Source of the DNA: Bemisia tabaci
Taxonomy: Eukaryota; Arthropoda; Insecta; Hemiptera; Aleyrodidae
Assembly: GCF_918797505.1 (NCBI RefSeq)
Contig: NC_092800.1
Coordinates: 35,826,263-35,890,262, forward strand
Length of the DNA: 64,000 bases
Direction of reading: 5' to 3'
The position numbers were made by a program, and so were the translations under genes. Below the pieces are notes generated by a model, which worked only from the letters and a program-made list of their open reading frames with translations, did not search any database and had not been told where the DNA came from. This document shows positions 10,754 through 21,566 of the stretch, piece by piece (the stretch's first letter is position 1; each line of letters opens with the position of its first letter).

Positions 10754-11452
10754 TCATAGAAACGACTCGTTATTCACAGTATTAACAGTGATACTCTGCA
10801 ATTGGACCTCGTTCGTTGAGGGCTCCCTCTCCGACTCGGAGACGATATACTCCTTATGAACCGCATCACCCGTGGTAGCACTACCGACGACGCAATAATG
10901 GGGTTCCGGGTCGCCGTACTGCGAGTGGTAGAACTCCTCCCTCATCATGTGGTTGAGCGACCCGCAGCGGAAGTAGAGGATCTGCTGGAACGGCCGTCGG
11001 AAGTCCCGGTTGAGCGTCGCGTAGATCACCGGATTGAGTAGAGAATTTGCGTAACCCAACCATAAGAAGAGACTCGAGAGGGAGGAAGGGATGGCGGCAG
11101 GGTCGGCGAGGAAGGGCCGGACGAGGGCCAGGACGAAGAAGGGCAGCCAGCAGATGGTGAAGGCGGACATGATTATGCCCAGGGTGGTGGAGGCTTTGCG
11201 TTCTTTGGCAAGTTGGAAGCGGAGCTTCTTGGTGTTGGTGATGGGGTGGCCGTTTGGAGGTGGGGGTGCGTGGGGGGCCTTGGATTTTTTGTTGGCGCCC
11301 CCGACGCGGAGTTTGCGCTTCATGTTGATGCACCCGGAGGACGACTGGCGCCGGAGCATCGGGGCCTGGGACTCGTTCGAGGCGCGGTCGCCGGTCGGGA
11401 AGCAGTGCGAGGTCGGCTTCACGGCCAGGTTGTTGTTCGCCCCGCCGCTGCA
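10754..11452 (-). CDS. 5-HT7: Serotonin receptor, 5-HT7-like, C-terminal exon (partial)
   Basis: Last coding exon of a class A G-protein-coupled receptor for serotonin, a plasma-membrane protein; insect 5-HT7 receptors signal through Gs to raise cAMP. From the acceptor it encodes 232 residues in frame 0 and ends in TGA at 10754-10756. Residues 1-82 are the end of the third intracellular loop, basic with a Pro-rich stretch (APPPPNG type, about 62-68). KERKASTTLG (83-92) leads into TM6 with CWLPFF (101-106), where aminergic receptors carry the CWxP switch. TM7 has WLGY (131-134) and NPVIY (140-144), the NPxxY motif. An amphipathic helix 8 follows, with Cys163 as likely palmitoylation site, and the tail ends ESFL, a possible class I PDZ ligand. 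Wording around TM6-TM7 fits insect 5-HT7 better than 5-HT1 from memory; another aminergic receptor is less likely. TM1-TM5 are missing here and must lie at higher coordinates. GC content is well above the flanks. Confidence 0.88.
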   Translation of the reverse strand, partial: CSGGANNNLAVKPTSHCFPTGDRASNESQAPMLRRQSSSGCINMKRKLRVGGANKKSKAPHAPPPPNGHPITNTKKLRFQLAKERKASTTLGIIMSAFTICWLPFFVLALVRPFLADPAAIPSSLSSLFLWLGYANSLLNPVIYATLNRDFRRPFQQILYFRCGSLNHMMREEFYHSQYGDPEPHYCVVGSATTGDAVHKEYIVSESEREPSTNEVQLQSITVNTVNNESFL

Positions 11453-11482
11453 CTGTAACACAGAGAAAACGCACGGAGTTAG
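11453..11482 (-). other. Splice acceptor and branch-point-like site of the receptor exon
   Basis: Read on the minus strand, a pyrimidine-rich run GTTTTCTCTGTGTTACAG ends with AG at 11453-11454, directly before the TGC that starts the exon. A CTAAC motif, matching the branch-point consensus, lies at 11478-11482, about 25 nt upstream. The reading frame stays open only a little beyond the acceptor, and receptor similarity stops there, so the exon edge is well supported. Confidence 0.75.
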
Positions 11483-11564
11483 ACAAGTGGTATGGTCATG
11501 CTCAGTGAATGGCCGATGACAGATTGCCTAAGGAGGTGTTAAATTGGGTTCCTCCTGGGAGGAG

Positions 11565-11735
11565 ACGGGGCTCAGGACGTTGCATCCACCTGCGATGCAT
11601 TCACTCAGCCGTTAGATTAGGTTAGGTTAGGTCAGATTAGGTTAGGTTAGATAGGGTGGATGCATAAAGGTGGATGCATCGGGGTGGATGCACCGCAGGT
11701 AGATGCAATGTCACGCAACCGAGGAGGCGTAGGGG
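11565..11735. repeat. Foldback with GGTGGATGCA repeats around a TTAGGT run
   Basis: Arms CATCCACCTGCGATGCAT (left) and the inverse-like GGATGCACCGCAGGTAGATG (right). Between them is TTAGGTTAGGTTAGG and a second ATTAGGTTAGGTTAG at about 11614-11650, resembling the insect telomere unit TTAGG, then GGTGGATGCA three times. Lies in the intron just upstream of the receptor exon. Confidence 0.6.
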
Positions 11736-11739
11736 AAGT

Positions 11740-12722
11740 CCTACAAAATCGTGGATAGGTAGCATTCACGATGAAATTACAAGATGCAATTTACCAGATG
11801 ACTTCTGGGTCGATAGACAAGAACGGTGATTAGGTGTTGCATAGCGCGCGGGTGCACTGTAAAAGCAACTTGTACGAATATATCATCGTGGGTTTGCTCA
11901 AGTACGATGAAGATAAATAACACTGGTCAACACGGGTAAATTTGCCTATACAATGCCTTGACTGATTTCAGCTAGATTTTTAGCGCTGATTCCAAAAATG
12001 ACCACCATCTTGCTGGGTCAGGTCGATTTTTTTCGAAGAAATCAGAATTTTTCCGAAAAATTAAACTTTTCTCGAGAAAAATAAATTTTCTGGAAAATTG
12101 ATGCACCATGAAACCTACATACACACAAAATATTGAGACTACATGGGCAAAATTCCGCAATGAATTAGAGGTAGTGTACAAGGAAGAGAGAAAAAAGAAA
12201 GAGAGGAAAAAGAAAACGAAAAAACTTTGTCCTGGTAAGTAGATGGTTAAGTAAATGGTTTTTTAAAGAAGGGGAAGTCAATAACAAGGGAGTCTGCGGC
12301 GTAAAAATTTTCAGTAAAGTTAGGTCCGACTTTGGACTCTGAGATTTGGGCAGAGAACGTGCTGTGTAGTGCCAGAGTAGTCCAGTCCAATATTTTCTGC
12401 CATAGGAGGGCGTAATGTTACATTATACTTTAATTTCGTGTTCTGACAATAAAAAAAATTAGATATTAAAGTGCTTTTTCTTGAGACCAGAGTTTCTGAA
12501 CTGCCAGCTGTAAGCAGCCACAACTTCAATACAGTTTGACATTCATTACCAAGTTTCGTTTTCAAACGACGTCTGTTCTTCGCTCTGGTAATAGTACCTC
12601 TTTTCGCGGTATTGAATGTTTTCGGACTCAGAAAACGCATTAAATCGTTAAAATGTAGGAGTTAAGAAACTCTTCCCCATCTTCTTTATTTAAAATTTAA
12701 GTAAAATTTACGTTTTAACAAA
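11740..12722. other. No gene recognised
   Basis: No exon found despite proximity to the receptor. The 12320-12640 minus frame (106 codons) has no known motif. Confidence 0.4.
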
Positions 12723-12981
12723 TGGATTGCATTTTGCAAAAGGGAACCACTAGCATTGCAATGTTGCTAAGATTGTGCAACTTCTTTTGTCTTGGAGGAA
12801 AACCCCGATTATCCATTCATAGTTTCTATTTAACTCGCTAAAAACTGTAAATTTAAGACAAAAATTACCATCTAAATTTCATAATTTTTCTCGATTTCCG
12901 CAATTTTATTGCAAAAGATGAAGTTGCACAATCTTAGCATCATTGCAATGCTAGTGGGACCTTTTTGCAAAATGCAATACA
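12723..12981. mobile_element. Long-TIR foldback related to family N
   Basis: About 65-bp near-perfect terminal inverted repeats: GGATTGCATTTTGCAAAAGG at left, and its inverse CTTTTTGCAAAATGCAATAC at right. Both arms include CACTAGCATTGCAATG and TAAGATTGTGCAACTTC. Non-coding centre. Confidence 0.8.
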
Positions 12982-13497
12982 AAATCATTTAAATTATTTT
13001 AGACTGAGATCCATTTTCTTGTGAACGAATCCATTTATTCTTTTTGATTTACGATACTTTACACGCGATGTATAAGCAGCGTTGACTCCGCAAAGTTCGA
13101 TAAACCGAGCGAAACATTACCCGGAAATCCCGACCGGTTTCCGGCAAAACCGGACGAGAATGAATTACAGCAAGAGCTGTCTGTAATGAGAGCCGTATCG
13201 GAAACCGAAAATCACAGGGCGCACGAACGAGAGAGGCTCCGCTCTGCATGTGAACCGGGGCGAGTCGCGTGCGTTGCGGGTTGCGGTCTCGCGCCCGCCC
13301 CGCAAAATCGCGCTTCCGGATTCCACCGCCCCCTAAAATGACCGATTACCCTTATATTGTGCTTTATGGGTCTCCTACGCGGGTCAATCAACGCGTTTAG
13401 GTCATTGAATTTTATACGCGTTTCAGCTTAAACCCGAATGTAATGCGTTTAGACGCAAATGCACTGAAAAACAATAGTTCTGTTCACAGGGCTCCTG
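12982..13497. other. No gene recognised; GC-richer patch
   Basis: 13180-13330 is more GC-rich than its surroundings, with CGCGCCCGCCCCGC. No coding or repeat signal was recognised. Confidence 0.35.
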
Positions 13498-13912
13498 CAC
13501 TGAAAAAAAAATATCGGTGTATTTACTAAGAAAAGGGTAAAATTACCAAGAATTCAGGGTTCTATTTGATCCCAGTTTTTTCATGGTAAAATTACCATTT
13601 ATGGAATTGGTAATTTTACCGAGAAATCTCGGTAAAATTGTTGAACTTTCTCGGTAATTTTACTGGACCTTGGTAAAAACGCCAATATTTTTTATCGACT
13701 GTGGTAGAATTACCGAGATAAAATGGCAAAGTTACCGGGAATTGATTACCAATAAAAGTGGTATTTTTACCTGAAAAAAACAGTAAAAATACCGGTTTTT
13801 AGGTAAGCTTACCAGTCTGTCTTGGTAAAATTACCAATAATTGGTAAAAAAAAGTGAGATGGTAAGGGTACCAACGGACCTTGGTAAAAAAGCCGATAAT
13901 TTTTTTTCAGTG
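13498..13912. mobile_element. Family C element, copy 1 (GGTAAAATTACC-rich)
   Basis: 415 bp, ends CACTGAAAAAAAAATATCGG and CCGATAATTTTTTTTCAGTG. The interior is packed with GGTAAAATTACC, TTACCAAGA, GGTAATTTTACC and related words in both orientations. Very similar to 23567-23969. Non-coding. Confidence 0.82.
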
Positions 13913-14360
13913 TGTAGATCGAATCGACGCCGGTTTTTTAATAATTTGTCGATCGAATCGATGTCGATCGATTCTCGTATCCATTTTTCGATCGACTCAT
14001 GTCGACCAAATCCATACCCTCCTCGATACCATATTACGTTTCGGCAACTGTGTCCTGGAATTCGGCGAAAGACACGGATGCAAAAGAGGGTATTTTCGTG
14101 CGTGGAGCAATTACAAGCGGACTCGGAGGACACAATTTATGGTGCCCCCGCCTTGAGATCACGTCGATTTTCAATACAACATCCACTTACGCCGCGAGCA
14201 CTGTCCAATATATTTTCGGCGTTCCACAATCCCACATCCACATCGGATTTCAAATTCATCTCGCGGCGTGAATTTACGGCCACGAAATAGTTCCGAGTTC
14301 CTCTCCGCCCGATTTCGGAGATTACCGGTCTTCAATCGCGGTTACCGTTCTTCGAGAAAT
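13913..14360. other. ATCGAT/GTCGATCGA-rich stretch, no gene recognised
   Basis: 13915-14000 repeats GATCGA and GTCGATCGA words, as does 57540-57790. Three overlapping frames stay open to about 14290 but none resembles a known protein. Confidence 0.35.
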
Positions 14361-14484
14361 GGACGTGTTTCTATGAAACGGAACTATGTGCGTTATGACG
14401 TGAGCCCTGAGATCCAATATGAGTATATGCATAACAGGGCTCACGTCATAATTCACATAGTTCCGTTTGATAGAAATACGTACA
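14361..14484. mobile_element. Family I short foldback, copy 1
   Basis: Near-perfect palindrome. GGACGTGTTTCTATGAAACG at left mirrors CGTTTGATAGAAATACGTAC at right. Inner arms are TATGACGTGAGCCCTGAGAT and the inverse ATAACAGGGCTCACGTCATA. Related to 27104-27233 and sharing termini with family H. Confidence 0.78.
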
Positions 14485-15657
14485 AATGAAAGATAGAGCG
14501 ATATGGACTGAATCAGTCAGAAATGAAGCAATGATGAATCTTATCTTGAAAATAAGTTAAGAGTTGTAGCTTTCCCTGGTAGCCTTGGCTGTTAGAGAAA
14601 GTTTAAAAAACTCGATAATTTCACACAAAACATTTTTTTTTTCTAAAGATCCGAGTCAGGAAACCGTTTTTTTGTTTTTACGTTAAAACGCCAACTTTTG
14701 CTTCAAATAGTTTATTATCACTTTGACAAAGTATAACACGTAAGAAAAATTTTATAAACATTTTGCATTAAAAATTCACTGTTATGTTCGAATATTTTGC
14801 AGTTTATTTTGGGTTTGGTACCAATTCTCGTGGTAACGGGAATACATTTCTTTAAACAACTGGTGATATTTATTCTATTACTGGAACCAGGAGCATTCAC
14901 CTAGCAATAAGTTGGAGCAAGTAGCCATTAATAATATTTGTTGACAGTTGACTTTCTTTGACAGGGTTGCCATAATTTCTTTATCTTCAAATCCCCTGAC
15001 TTCCCTTGACTTTTCCCAGACTATTTATTACTAACTGCCCTGACTCCAAAATTTTGTAATTCCCTAACTTTTTCTGGCCCCCCCCCCCCCCAAAAAAACA
15101 GAATCGCTGATTTTCGCTAAGTTTTGGACAAAATTTCCTTGATTAGAAATCAAATCATGGGAAAAGGCATTATTCAGCAGGCGGTTAAAAGATGAAAAGG
15201 CCCGAAAATGACCAGAAAGGGTAAAGAGTTGGGGGATCAGTGATACATAATGATTAATAGATGTGTGAGAAATTCCCTGACCTTCCCTGATTTTCCCGGT
15301 TGTTCAGAACTTCGGCAAGCCTGCGTTGAGCATCCATTACACAATGGAGACTTCATGAAACGCTTATCTTTATTATATAATTTTTTACGAGCAAAAAATA
15401 TTGCACTCTACAAGGAGAGTTGTGTCCACCGTGCGACACGGCTTAGCGGAAGCTTTGCATTGTGGGAGGGGGCTAGGAGAGGGTGTCCTCAGAGCGGAAC
15501 ATCATCAATCTAACCTGAGAGGTGTTGTATCGGCACCCTGATATGACGCCCAAGACCAAATCTCTCCTCGACAGCGTGCTTGAATTCACTAACACGCCTC
15601 TTCTCGCTCAGCCCGCGTCACTCCCACCTCGCACGGCCCATCCAAAGCTCACCAAAG
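14485..15657. other. No gene; CCCTGACTT-type repeat and C-tract
   Basis: CCCCTGACTTCCCTTGACTT near 14992 and TCCCTGACCTTCCCTGATTT near 15271 look like two ends of one repeat, with a C tract at 15078-15090. Similar wording (GGGTTAGGCAAAAATCTCTGA) occurs at 44450 and 44690. No gene. Confidence 0.4.
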
Positions 15658-15917
15658 CTCTGCCGTGTCAAGGAAAAACGCCTTATGAACCTTTAAGCGT
15701 TGCCAAATTTCCTTTGATAAAACATGACTTTCTTTGTAAACTTATGACTATCCCCCCCCCCCCAATTTTTTAGATAATTTTGTTCGCAATTTTATCCGAA
15801 GTTGTTGAAAATTTCGGGGGAAAATATTCATAAATTTCTTCAACAATAAACATTTTATTGAAGAAAATTTGGCAACTTCCGAATGTTTATACGGCGTTTT
15901 TTCTTAGCACGTCAGAG
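15658..15917. mobile_element. Family A foldback, copy 3
   Basis: Left end CTCTGCCGTGTCAAGGAAAA, right end ACGGCGTTTTTTCTTAGCAC then GTCAGAG. Contains a 10-C tract near 15755. Confidence 0.75.
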
Positions 15918-16261
15918 CTTTACCCTGGTCGCTTTTCCGGGAATTTCCTCCAGGTGGGGAACCCGGGACCCGACCCCTGAGTGGCACGGATTGTAAAATG
16001 AGGCAAAGTAAACAAGGGGAATCTTGCGGGAAAACAAGTGGGTGACGACCATAGAGAGTGACGAATCTCAATTTTTATCGAGGCCCGAGCTTGTTTTTGT
16101 ATTGAAATATTTTTGATCTTTCCCCCGAAAGTATTTTTAGAACGTTGTCTTTTCATGCGGATAAATTGAATGGTCTTTTGAACACAAGCAGAGACCGAAG
16201 ATCGTTTTCGATGCATCAAACAGGTGAGATTGTATTGATATCGATTGGTTCAACATGTAAA
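15918..16261. other. No gene recognised
   Basis: Spacer between a family A copy and the GCGCAATG module. Confidence 0.35.
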
Positions 16262-16430
16262 CAGACTGCACGTTTGGCGCAATGCGAGAAGTATTCATGC
16301 AGTCTTGTAGGCGCTACTATGGGCTGTGCGCCGACCGCACTGTTTGGTGCAATGCGTGAAGTATTCCTGCAGTCTTGCAGACGCTAATATACGTTTAACG
16401 CCGGCCGCACTGTGTTTGGCGCGATTATTC
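16262..16430. repeat. Family R module, about two tandem units
   Basis: Two units of GGCGCAATGCGAGAAGTATT-CATGCAGTCTTGTAGGCGCTA. The second reads GGTGCAATGCGTGAAGTATT. Related to 41527-41870 and to the GC-rich end of family S. Confidence 0.65.
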
Positions 16431-17740
16431 GAACTTGCGTTAGAATAATCGCAGTATCGAATTATAGAGCTTGAAAGGCCCATGCTGTGTTTCGACCCCG
16501 TAGGAGCATTCTAACGTTGCCTCGTTCCTCCCGATTAAATATTTTCCCCGAGAAAAGTTAGGAAAGTTCTATATACCCATGACCATCATTCAATCTTTTC
16601 ACTTCATTTATCATCAGAATGTAATACATCGATGATTTGTCAACAAACTAACCTATACTAGCGTTAACATAAAAATGCGTTTATTTTCCAACTGTTTCAT
16701 GTGTTGCTAAACTTCTACCTTAAATTAACTTCATTTTAAATTTGCGCATTCCTGTAGCAGATGCTGGGTTTCTATTCGCGCAATCGTTGTGCCTTTTTCG
16801 CGCAATCCTCATACATTTTCTTAGACCTTTCGCGCAATCCTGGATTACCGATACAGGATGGGGAAGAAACACTGTTCGATTAAAGGGCTGCCAAAACCAT
16901 AACAGTCCCCGATTTTATTCAAGTAGACGCAATGTTTTTTGTGTCAGTGGGGCATTCAAAATTTTCTTGGCTTATGCAAAATTGTCACCTTCCGGCAAAA
17001 ATATCACAGGCGCCATGCGACGTTTAAAAATATTCGCCGCAATTTTATATTTTCACAGAGAAATCGTTGGTAGGATCTGTTTGAAAATTGCACTGAAATT
17101 TATCGGTAGTCCCTTCCGGGAGTAGGTTGCATACTGAAGGGAATGAAATCAAAGCGGGGTGTCTAAAATAAATTGTCTCTGTCCGAAATCTTGCGTGTGT
17201 TAATTAGTTATTTTAAGTGGAAATAAATTTTATCATACGAAGTTTACCGACCACCATAACGCAATATAGCCTCGCTCTGACTCCTAACACTGCTGATGTT
17301 ATTGTTTATTTATTTATGTCCCTTGTAGATTATTTATCACTGCCCATGAAATGAAACTGGGCAGCATGTGCTGCTACTGCAACAATATTTTTATCTCACG
17401 GCTGAACTCTCATTTTTAAGCCCATCTGCGATAGAATTGTTTTTACAACCTCCTGTGTTATCATTACAAGGACGCTTGTCATATTTGATCCAATAGGATT
17501 CTTGTAATTCACCTCAGACAATATTGTTCGAAATATATTCTTGTTACCATCACAGGACTTCCTATTATTGGAACAAGACCCTTGTTTCCATGACAAGACA
17601 TTCTAAATTGGTTGGCAAGGAAGTCTTGTAGATCAAATGTAAGAAGGATCCTGCTTCTGCAAATCAATTAGGGTAGTTATTTCCAGTTTTTTAAGGGCGG
17701 AAAGCGTCCTCTTAGGGTTCAGGCCCAGGGTTCGCGACCA
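16431..17740. other. No gene recognised; ACAAG/CTTGT-rich patch
   Basis: The 127-codon plus frame at 16742-17125 has no recognisable motif. 17450-17640 repeats ACAAGGACGCTTGT, ACAAGACCCTTGT and similar short inverted words. Confidence 0.35.
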
Positions 17741-18011
17741 GAGGGCTGATTACTGAAATTGATAGACAGAGCTATAGACATAGAAGACATAGAGGGTATG
17801 GAGCGATCCTGTTGGTTGAAATGTTTGGTTCCTATAGACTAAGGGAGAAGATGATGGACCAACTGTCGGGTTTCTCATTGGTTGACGTTAGTTTGTCTAT
17901 TAACCATTGCCTTTGTCCATTGCAACCACCAGCTTTCACCAAGGATCCCTCCATATCCCTTTTGTCATCTTTGTCAATAGATCTGTCTATTAATTTCAAT
18001 AATCGGCCCGC
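17741..18011. mobile_element. Family E element, copy 5, opposite orientation
   Basis: Begins GAGGGCTGATTACTGAAATT and ends TTTCAATAATCGGCCCGC. Internal blocks ACCAATAGGATCG and GTTGCCGTTAG appear in inverse relative to copies 1-4. Two overlapping frames on opposite strands here (178 and 119 codons) are by-products. Confidence 0.75.
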
Positions 18012-18502
18012 AGGGGGCGTACTCCTGAGTATTTTTAAAAAAGCCTTTACCAAACTGGATCGAAACACGGCTGAAAGAGAGCAGCCGACAGAGCGTAAAG
18101 GGGGAGAGGGAAGACATCGAGGGCAATGCGTTGCGACTGGAAAAGTCAAGAAGGGGAGAATATACGCGTGAGTATGTTGGTAATTACAAAGGCCGTTTAT
18201 CAGCCGCCAGGAGATGAAAGAAGGTGGAGACGAGGTGAAAAGAGAGAGAGAGACAGGGGAAGAAGAAACGGCGGAAGAGAGGAGATCCGAGGCACTCGTG
18301 AAAATGCTCGATTCACTTCTGCCTTTTAACTCATTACCATTTCGGGCACTTAGAGCGTCTTCTCTCAAACGTCTTTTTGATCCCTCGCCCTTATAAAGTA
18401 CGGATCCGCTCCCTTTCGTCGCACAGTGGATCGAGTCAAAAGACCCAAGAGACCCTTCAATAGTATCTTGGCCATGGTGGAAATTTTAACTTTCGGGACT
18501 TC
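18012..18502. other. Purine-rich patch and family D fragment
   Basis: 18205-18300 is GA-rich (GAGAGAGAGACAGGGGAAGA). 18421-18440 (CACAGTGGATCGAGTCAAA) is one degraded end of family D. No gene. Confidence 0.4.
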
Positions 18503-18727
18503 AGCATAGAGATGTTGCATGTGTGAGGGATTTGAGATTTGACCATTGATTCTTACGTAAAAGTTCGCGAGAAACACAACGGTGCCACTGGTTTTCTCTG
18601 AAATCAACTTCCAAGCTCAAAAAAGCTCTCAAGTTGCGGCTAAAATGGAGGGGATATCCCACGCTATCCTGAGATTCCACATCTACATCAAGGCAAACTC
18701 TCCATGCAAAAATAGGGAGCAAATACA
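18503..18727. repeat. Family M repeat, copy 1
   Basis: About 225 bp from AGATGTTGCATGTGTGAGG to CTCCATGCAAAAATAGGGAG, containing ATGGAGGGGATATCCCACGC. Copies are at 18781-19006 (inverted) and 20971-21186 (same orientation). Confidence 0.75.
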
Positions 18728-18780
18728 TTAGCAGGGTTGCCGTCTTTTCAGTTTGGAGTCCCCAAATAAAGTGGCAGCCC

Positions 18781-19006
18781 TATCAATGTATTTGCTCTCT
18801 ATCTTTGCATGGAGAGATTGTTTTGATGTACAGGTGGACTCTCAGGGTAGAGTGGGATATCCCCTCCATTTTGGCCTCACTTTGAGAGCTCTTTTTGAGC
18901 TTGGGAGACGATTTCAGAGAAAACCAAAGGCACCATTTTGTTTCTCGCGAATTTGTACATAAGAATCAACAGACAAATTGCAAATTCCTCACACATGCAA
19001 CATCTC
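18781..19006. repeat. Family M repeat, copy 2, inverted
   Basis: Inverse of copy 1, from CTCTCTATCTTTGCATGGAG to CTCACACATGCAACATCT. Copies 1 and 2 face each other across about 50 bp and would fold into one long imperfect hairpin. Confidence 0.75.
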
Positions 19007-19009
19007 CAT

Positions 19010-19165
19010 TCTACTGTAGACTTACCTACATGGTTGATGTTCAACAACGTGTTGGCAGTTTCGTTTTGCAAAGAAGCCGAAAATGGACGAAGTTTGAGAA
19101 ACTTGTTCGGCTCATGACGTCACCCGAAGCTCATCATCCACCATGTAGGTAGGTCAACAGCCGAA
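19010..19165. mobile_element. Short foldback, ends GTAGACTTACCTACATGG
   Basis: Left TGTAGACTTACCTACATGG mirrors right CCATGTAGGTAGGTCAACA. Non-coding middle of about 110 bp. Unknown family. Confidence 0.6.
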
Positions 19166-19284
19166 ATTAGGGTGATGACTGATGCTCCCTTATAATTGTC
19201 CCTAAGGAATTGTTGTGTCCCTGAAAGTAAAAGCTTCCAGCTGTCGCCAAAATTCCAAGGGAGGGTCTCTAGTCTCTGCGCGTC

Positions 19285-19497
19285 AGTCGGAGAGGTCGGA
19301 CATTAAATTTTGAACTGAAACTGTAAATTTTGATGTTTATTTTGACACATTTTAAATTTCAAGGGGTGCTTTCAAAGAAAATTTTAGGAGGAAACCAATG
19401 AAACCTCTTTTAGAGCCTCAAACTTTTGTGTAAATGGAGTTATAAGTGTTTCAAAATTTTGTCCGACCTCTCCCATTGACTCAATCCACTGTGCGCC
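19285..19497. mobile_element. Family D element, copy 3 (left end truncated)
   Basis: GTCAGTCGGAGAGGTCGGAC at left and CATTGACTCAATCCACTGTG at right, with the AATTTCAAGGGGTGCTT core of the family. Confidence 0.7.
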
Positions 19498-19904
19498 GTT
19501 AACTCTCGAAGCCCTGACATCTTCACACTGACCCCCTTTCTACCCCACCGTGATAAAACCTCGCGATTCAATATGAGATTCGATGTAGGTACGTGCTTTT
19601 TCCCAGCGAGGTCGCTTTCTTCTCCGTTACATCCTCCTGCACTGCTGTATGGACTCGTCTGCCCTGCAGCATCCTCAGGAACCCACCCTGTGTTTCTTGT
19701 AAACTAATTCCGACTTTGGATGGTGCTCTTTATTGCTGCTCGTCCTCCTTCGACGTTTCGTCCGTTGTCAAAGAGATGTTTTGAAGGAGAAATTGATGTG
19801 CGAACTCGATATCAATCTGCCAAAAGGAATTACACTATCCGGCTCATCCATAAAGAAACACTCTGTGTTCAAACAGTGCATTTTCTGCACAGGACGAAGC
19901 AAGT
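19498..19904. other. No gene recognised
   Basis: Two overlapping frames (19593-19784 and 19720-19986) show no known motif. The second runs into family K. Confidence 0.3.
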
Positions 19905-20166
19905 TCCTTCAAATTTTCAAAGGAATCCGCAAAAAACGTTCTCTTGTGAAAAATTAAATTGCCCAGTTAAACTTGGCAATAGCTGAATTGGCTTGGTTCC
20001 TTTCTGCTAAACGCAGTCCAAGTATCCTGCGACTACTTTCATTCAAACGGCATCAAAAGGTTAGAGAAAAGGGGACATACAACTATTTTAACTCCGGGGC
20101 GGTGATTTTGCCTACACGACAGTTTGAAGGCGCTTTTCCCCGGATCGCAACTGAGAGTCGCGCTAA
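19905..20166. repeat. Family K/L repeat, copy 1
   Basis: K part: TTTTCAAAGGAATCCGCA to TTCCTTTCTGCTAAACGCAG. L part (20024-20166): TATCCTGCGACTACTTTC, TTTAACTCCGGGGCGGTGAT, CCCGGATCGCAACTGAGAG. L recurs at 26421-26575 and 26913-27057. Confidence 0.7.
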
Positions 20167-20970
20167 TCACAGCGTACCGCTCTTTCACACGTCTTTCCCG
20201 CCCACTCCCCTCGCAGAGCCGGGAGCGAAGGCGACGTTGAGGCTCATTGCCCCACTTATTCCCGGAATGAGAGGGGGGTACAGAAGAGGGGGCACAGGGG
20301 GAGCACAAACGTCAGCTGTTGCTCTCAATTGACGAAGACGGTAGGATATCTGAGACCCGTTCATTCATTAATTGTTCGAGTGTGAGAGTCGGGAACAAGG
20401 TCGTGTTTGTATTCAGGTGTCGCAGAGTGGAGAGCGGGGTTGGATGGGGGCTTCGCGGGTGGATGAAAGTTGTCAAATTCAAGTAAATTGTCAAATTGTG
20501 ACCGACAAACTTTTCTTCTCACTAACGATGAGCCGCAATCAGTACGAGCAAATAAACTATAATTAAAACAAAATCACAAAATGAGGTCGTCAAACTTTTT
20601 TCGGGAAGGACCGCGAGTTGGAATGGATTTAAGAAATTTGAGAATGCATTTTTCTTGATATTTTCAGATAAATTGCAATTAATTGTGGATAAAATTCGAT
20701 GGAAATTTAGAACGAAAAAAATCAGCGAATTTTCTGAAACATTCGTGTTTTATCAGGAGAACTTTGACAACGCTGTGAATTTCAAAGATTTTCCCGACTT
20801 CTGATGATTGATGAAAATGTTTGTGTTTCTGGAGGTAAGCAGTTACAATCTTGGAGTTCATTTCACTACTGCTCGTAGTTCATATGTGTCTCTTTCAATG
20901 CGAGTTAAAATCAAGAAGTTCATTAAACTATGCTCATGTGGTCGCTTTCATACCTAACATGCTATTACAG
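20167..20970. other. No gene; degraded family A half near 20660-20790
   Basis: 20170-20330 is GC-richer without coding signal. 20660-20790 resembles an old family A right half (CGTGTTTTATCAGGAGAACTTTGACAACG-like wording). Low confidence. Confidence 0.3.
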
Positions 20971-21186
20971 TGGAGATGTCGCATGTGTGAGGAATTTGCG
21001 ATTTGACTGTTGATTCTTACGTAAAAGATCGCGAGAAACACGATGGTGCCACTGGTTTTCTCTGAAATCATCTCCCAAGCTCAAAAAAGCTCTCAACTTG
21101 AGGCCAAAATGGAGGGGATATCCCACGCTATCCTGAGAGTCCACCTCTACATCAAGACAAACTCTCCATGCAAAGATAGGGAGCAA
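20971..21186. repeat. Family M repeat, copy 3
   Basis: From GAGATGTCGCATGTGTGAGG to TCCATGCAAAGATAGGGAG, colinear with copy 1. The TM-like frame on the minus strand is a by-product. Confidence 0.75.
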
Positions 21187-21556
21187 TGGAAAACAAAGGG
21201 TATGTAAAAGCAGCCCGAAACGGAAACGACAATCAAAAACACAGGAATAAGCGGAAACAAGGCTAAAATACAAAATATAAAGGCAGGACGTTTCGGTACC
21301 TTAAGGCACTATTATCAACTGCAAAAAGAATTAAAAATAAAAAAGAAATTAAAATAAAAACCAGCAAACGGCGTTACATCGTGAAATTGGTAAATGAGAC
21401 TCACACAAAAATCCGCACCGGCGTTTTCATGTGAAAAATTAAATTTTCCAATCAAATTTGGCGGTAGCTGATGTGGCTTGGTTCCTTTCTGTTTAATGCA
21501 GTCCAAACAGCATTGACCTCCGAACTCGAATTTTGCGGCACTTGATTATATTGCTT
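21187..21556. repeat. Family K right half and spacer
   Basis: 21410-21512 carries the K end (TTTGGCGGTAGCTGATGTGG, CTTGGTTCCTTTCTG). The rest is AT-rich with no gene. Confidence 0.5.
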
Positions 21557-21566
21557 AAATTGTAAG

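Noticed and set aside
10881..11519. Frames of 201, 142 and 81 codons overlapping the receptor exon
   Set aside because: They are shadows of the receptor coding sequence in other frames, produced by its high GC content.
13498..13912. Family C flanks as a clear TA or 8-bp target duplication
   Set aside because: Neither copy shows a convincing duplication immediately outside CACTG...CAGTG, so the superfamily is left open.
17812..18368. Facing frames of 119 and 178 codons
   Set aside because: They cover family E copy 5 and GA-rich DNA. The residues reflect repeat sequence and no domain is recognisable.
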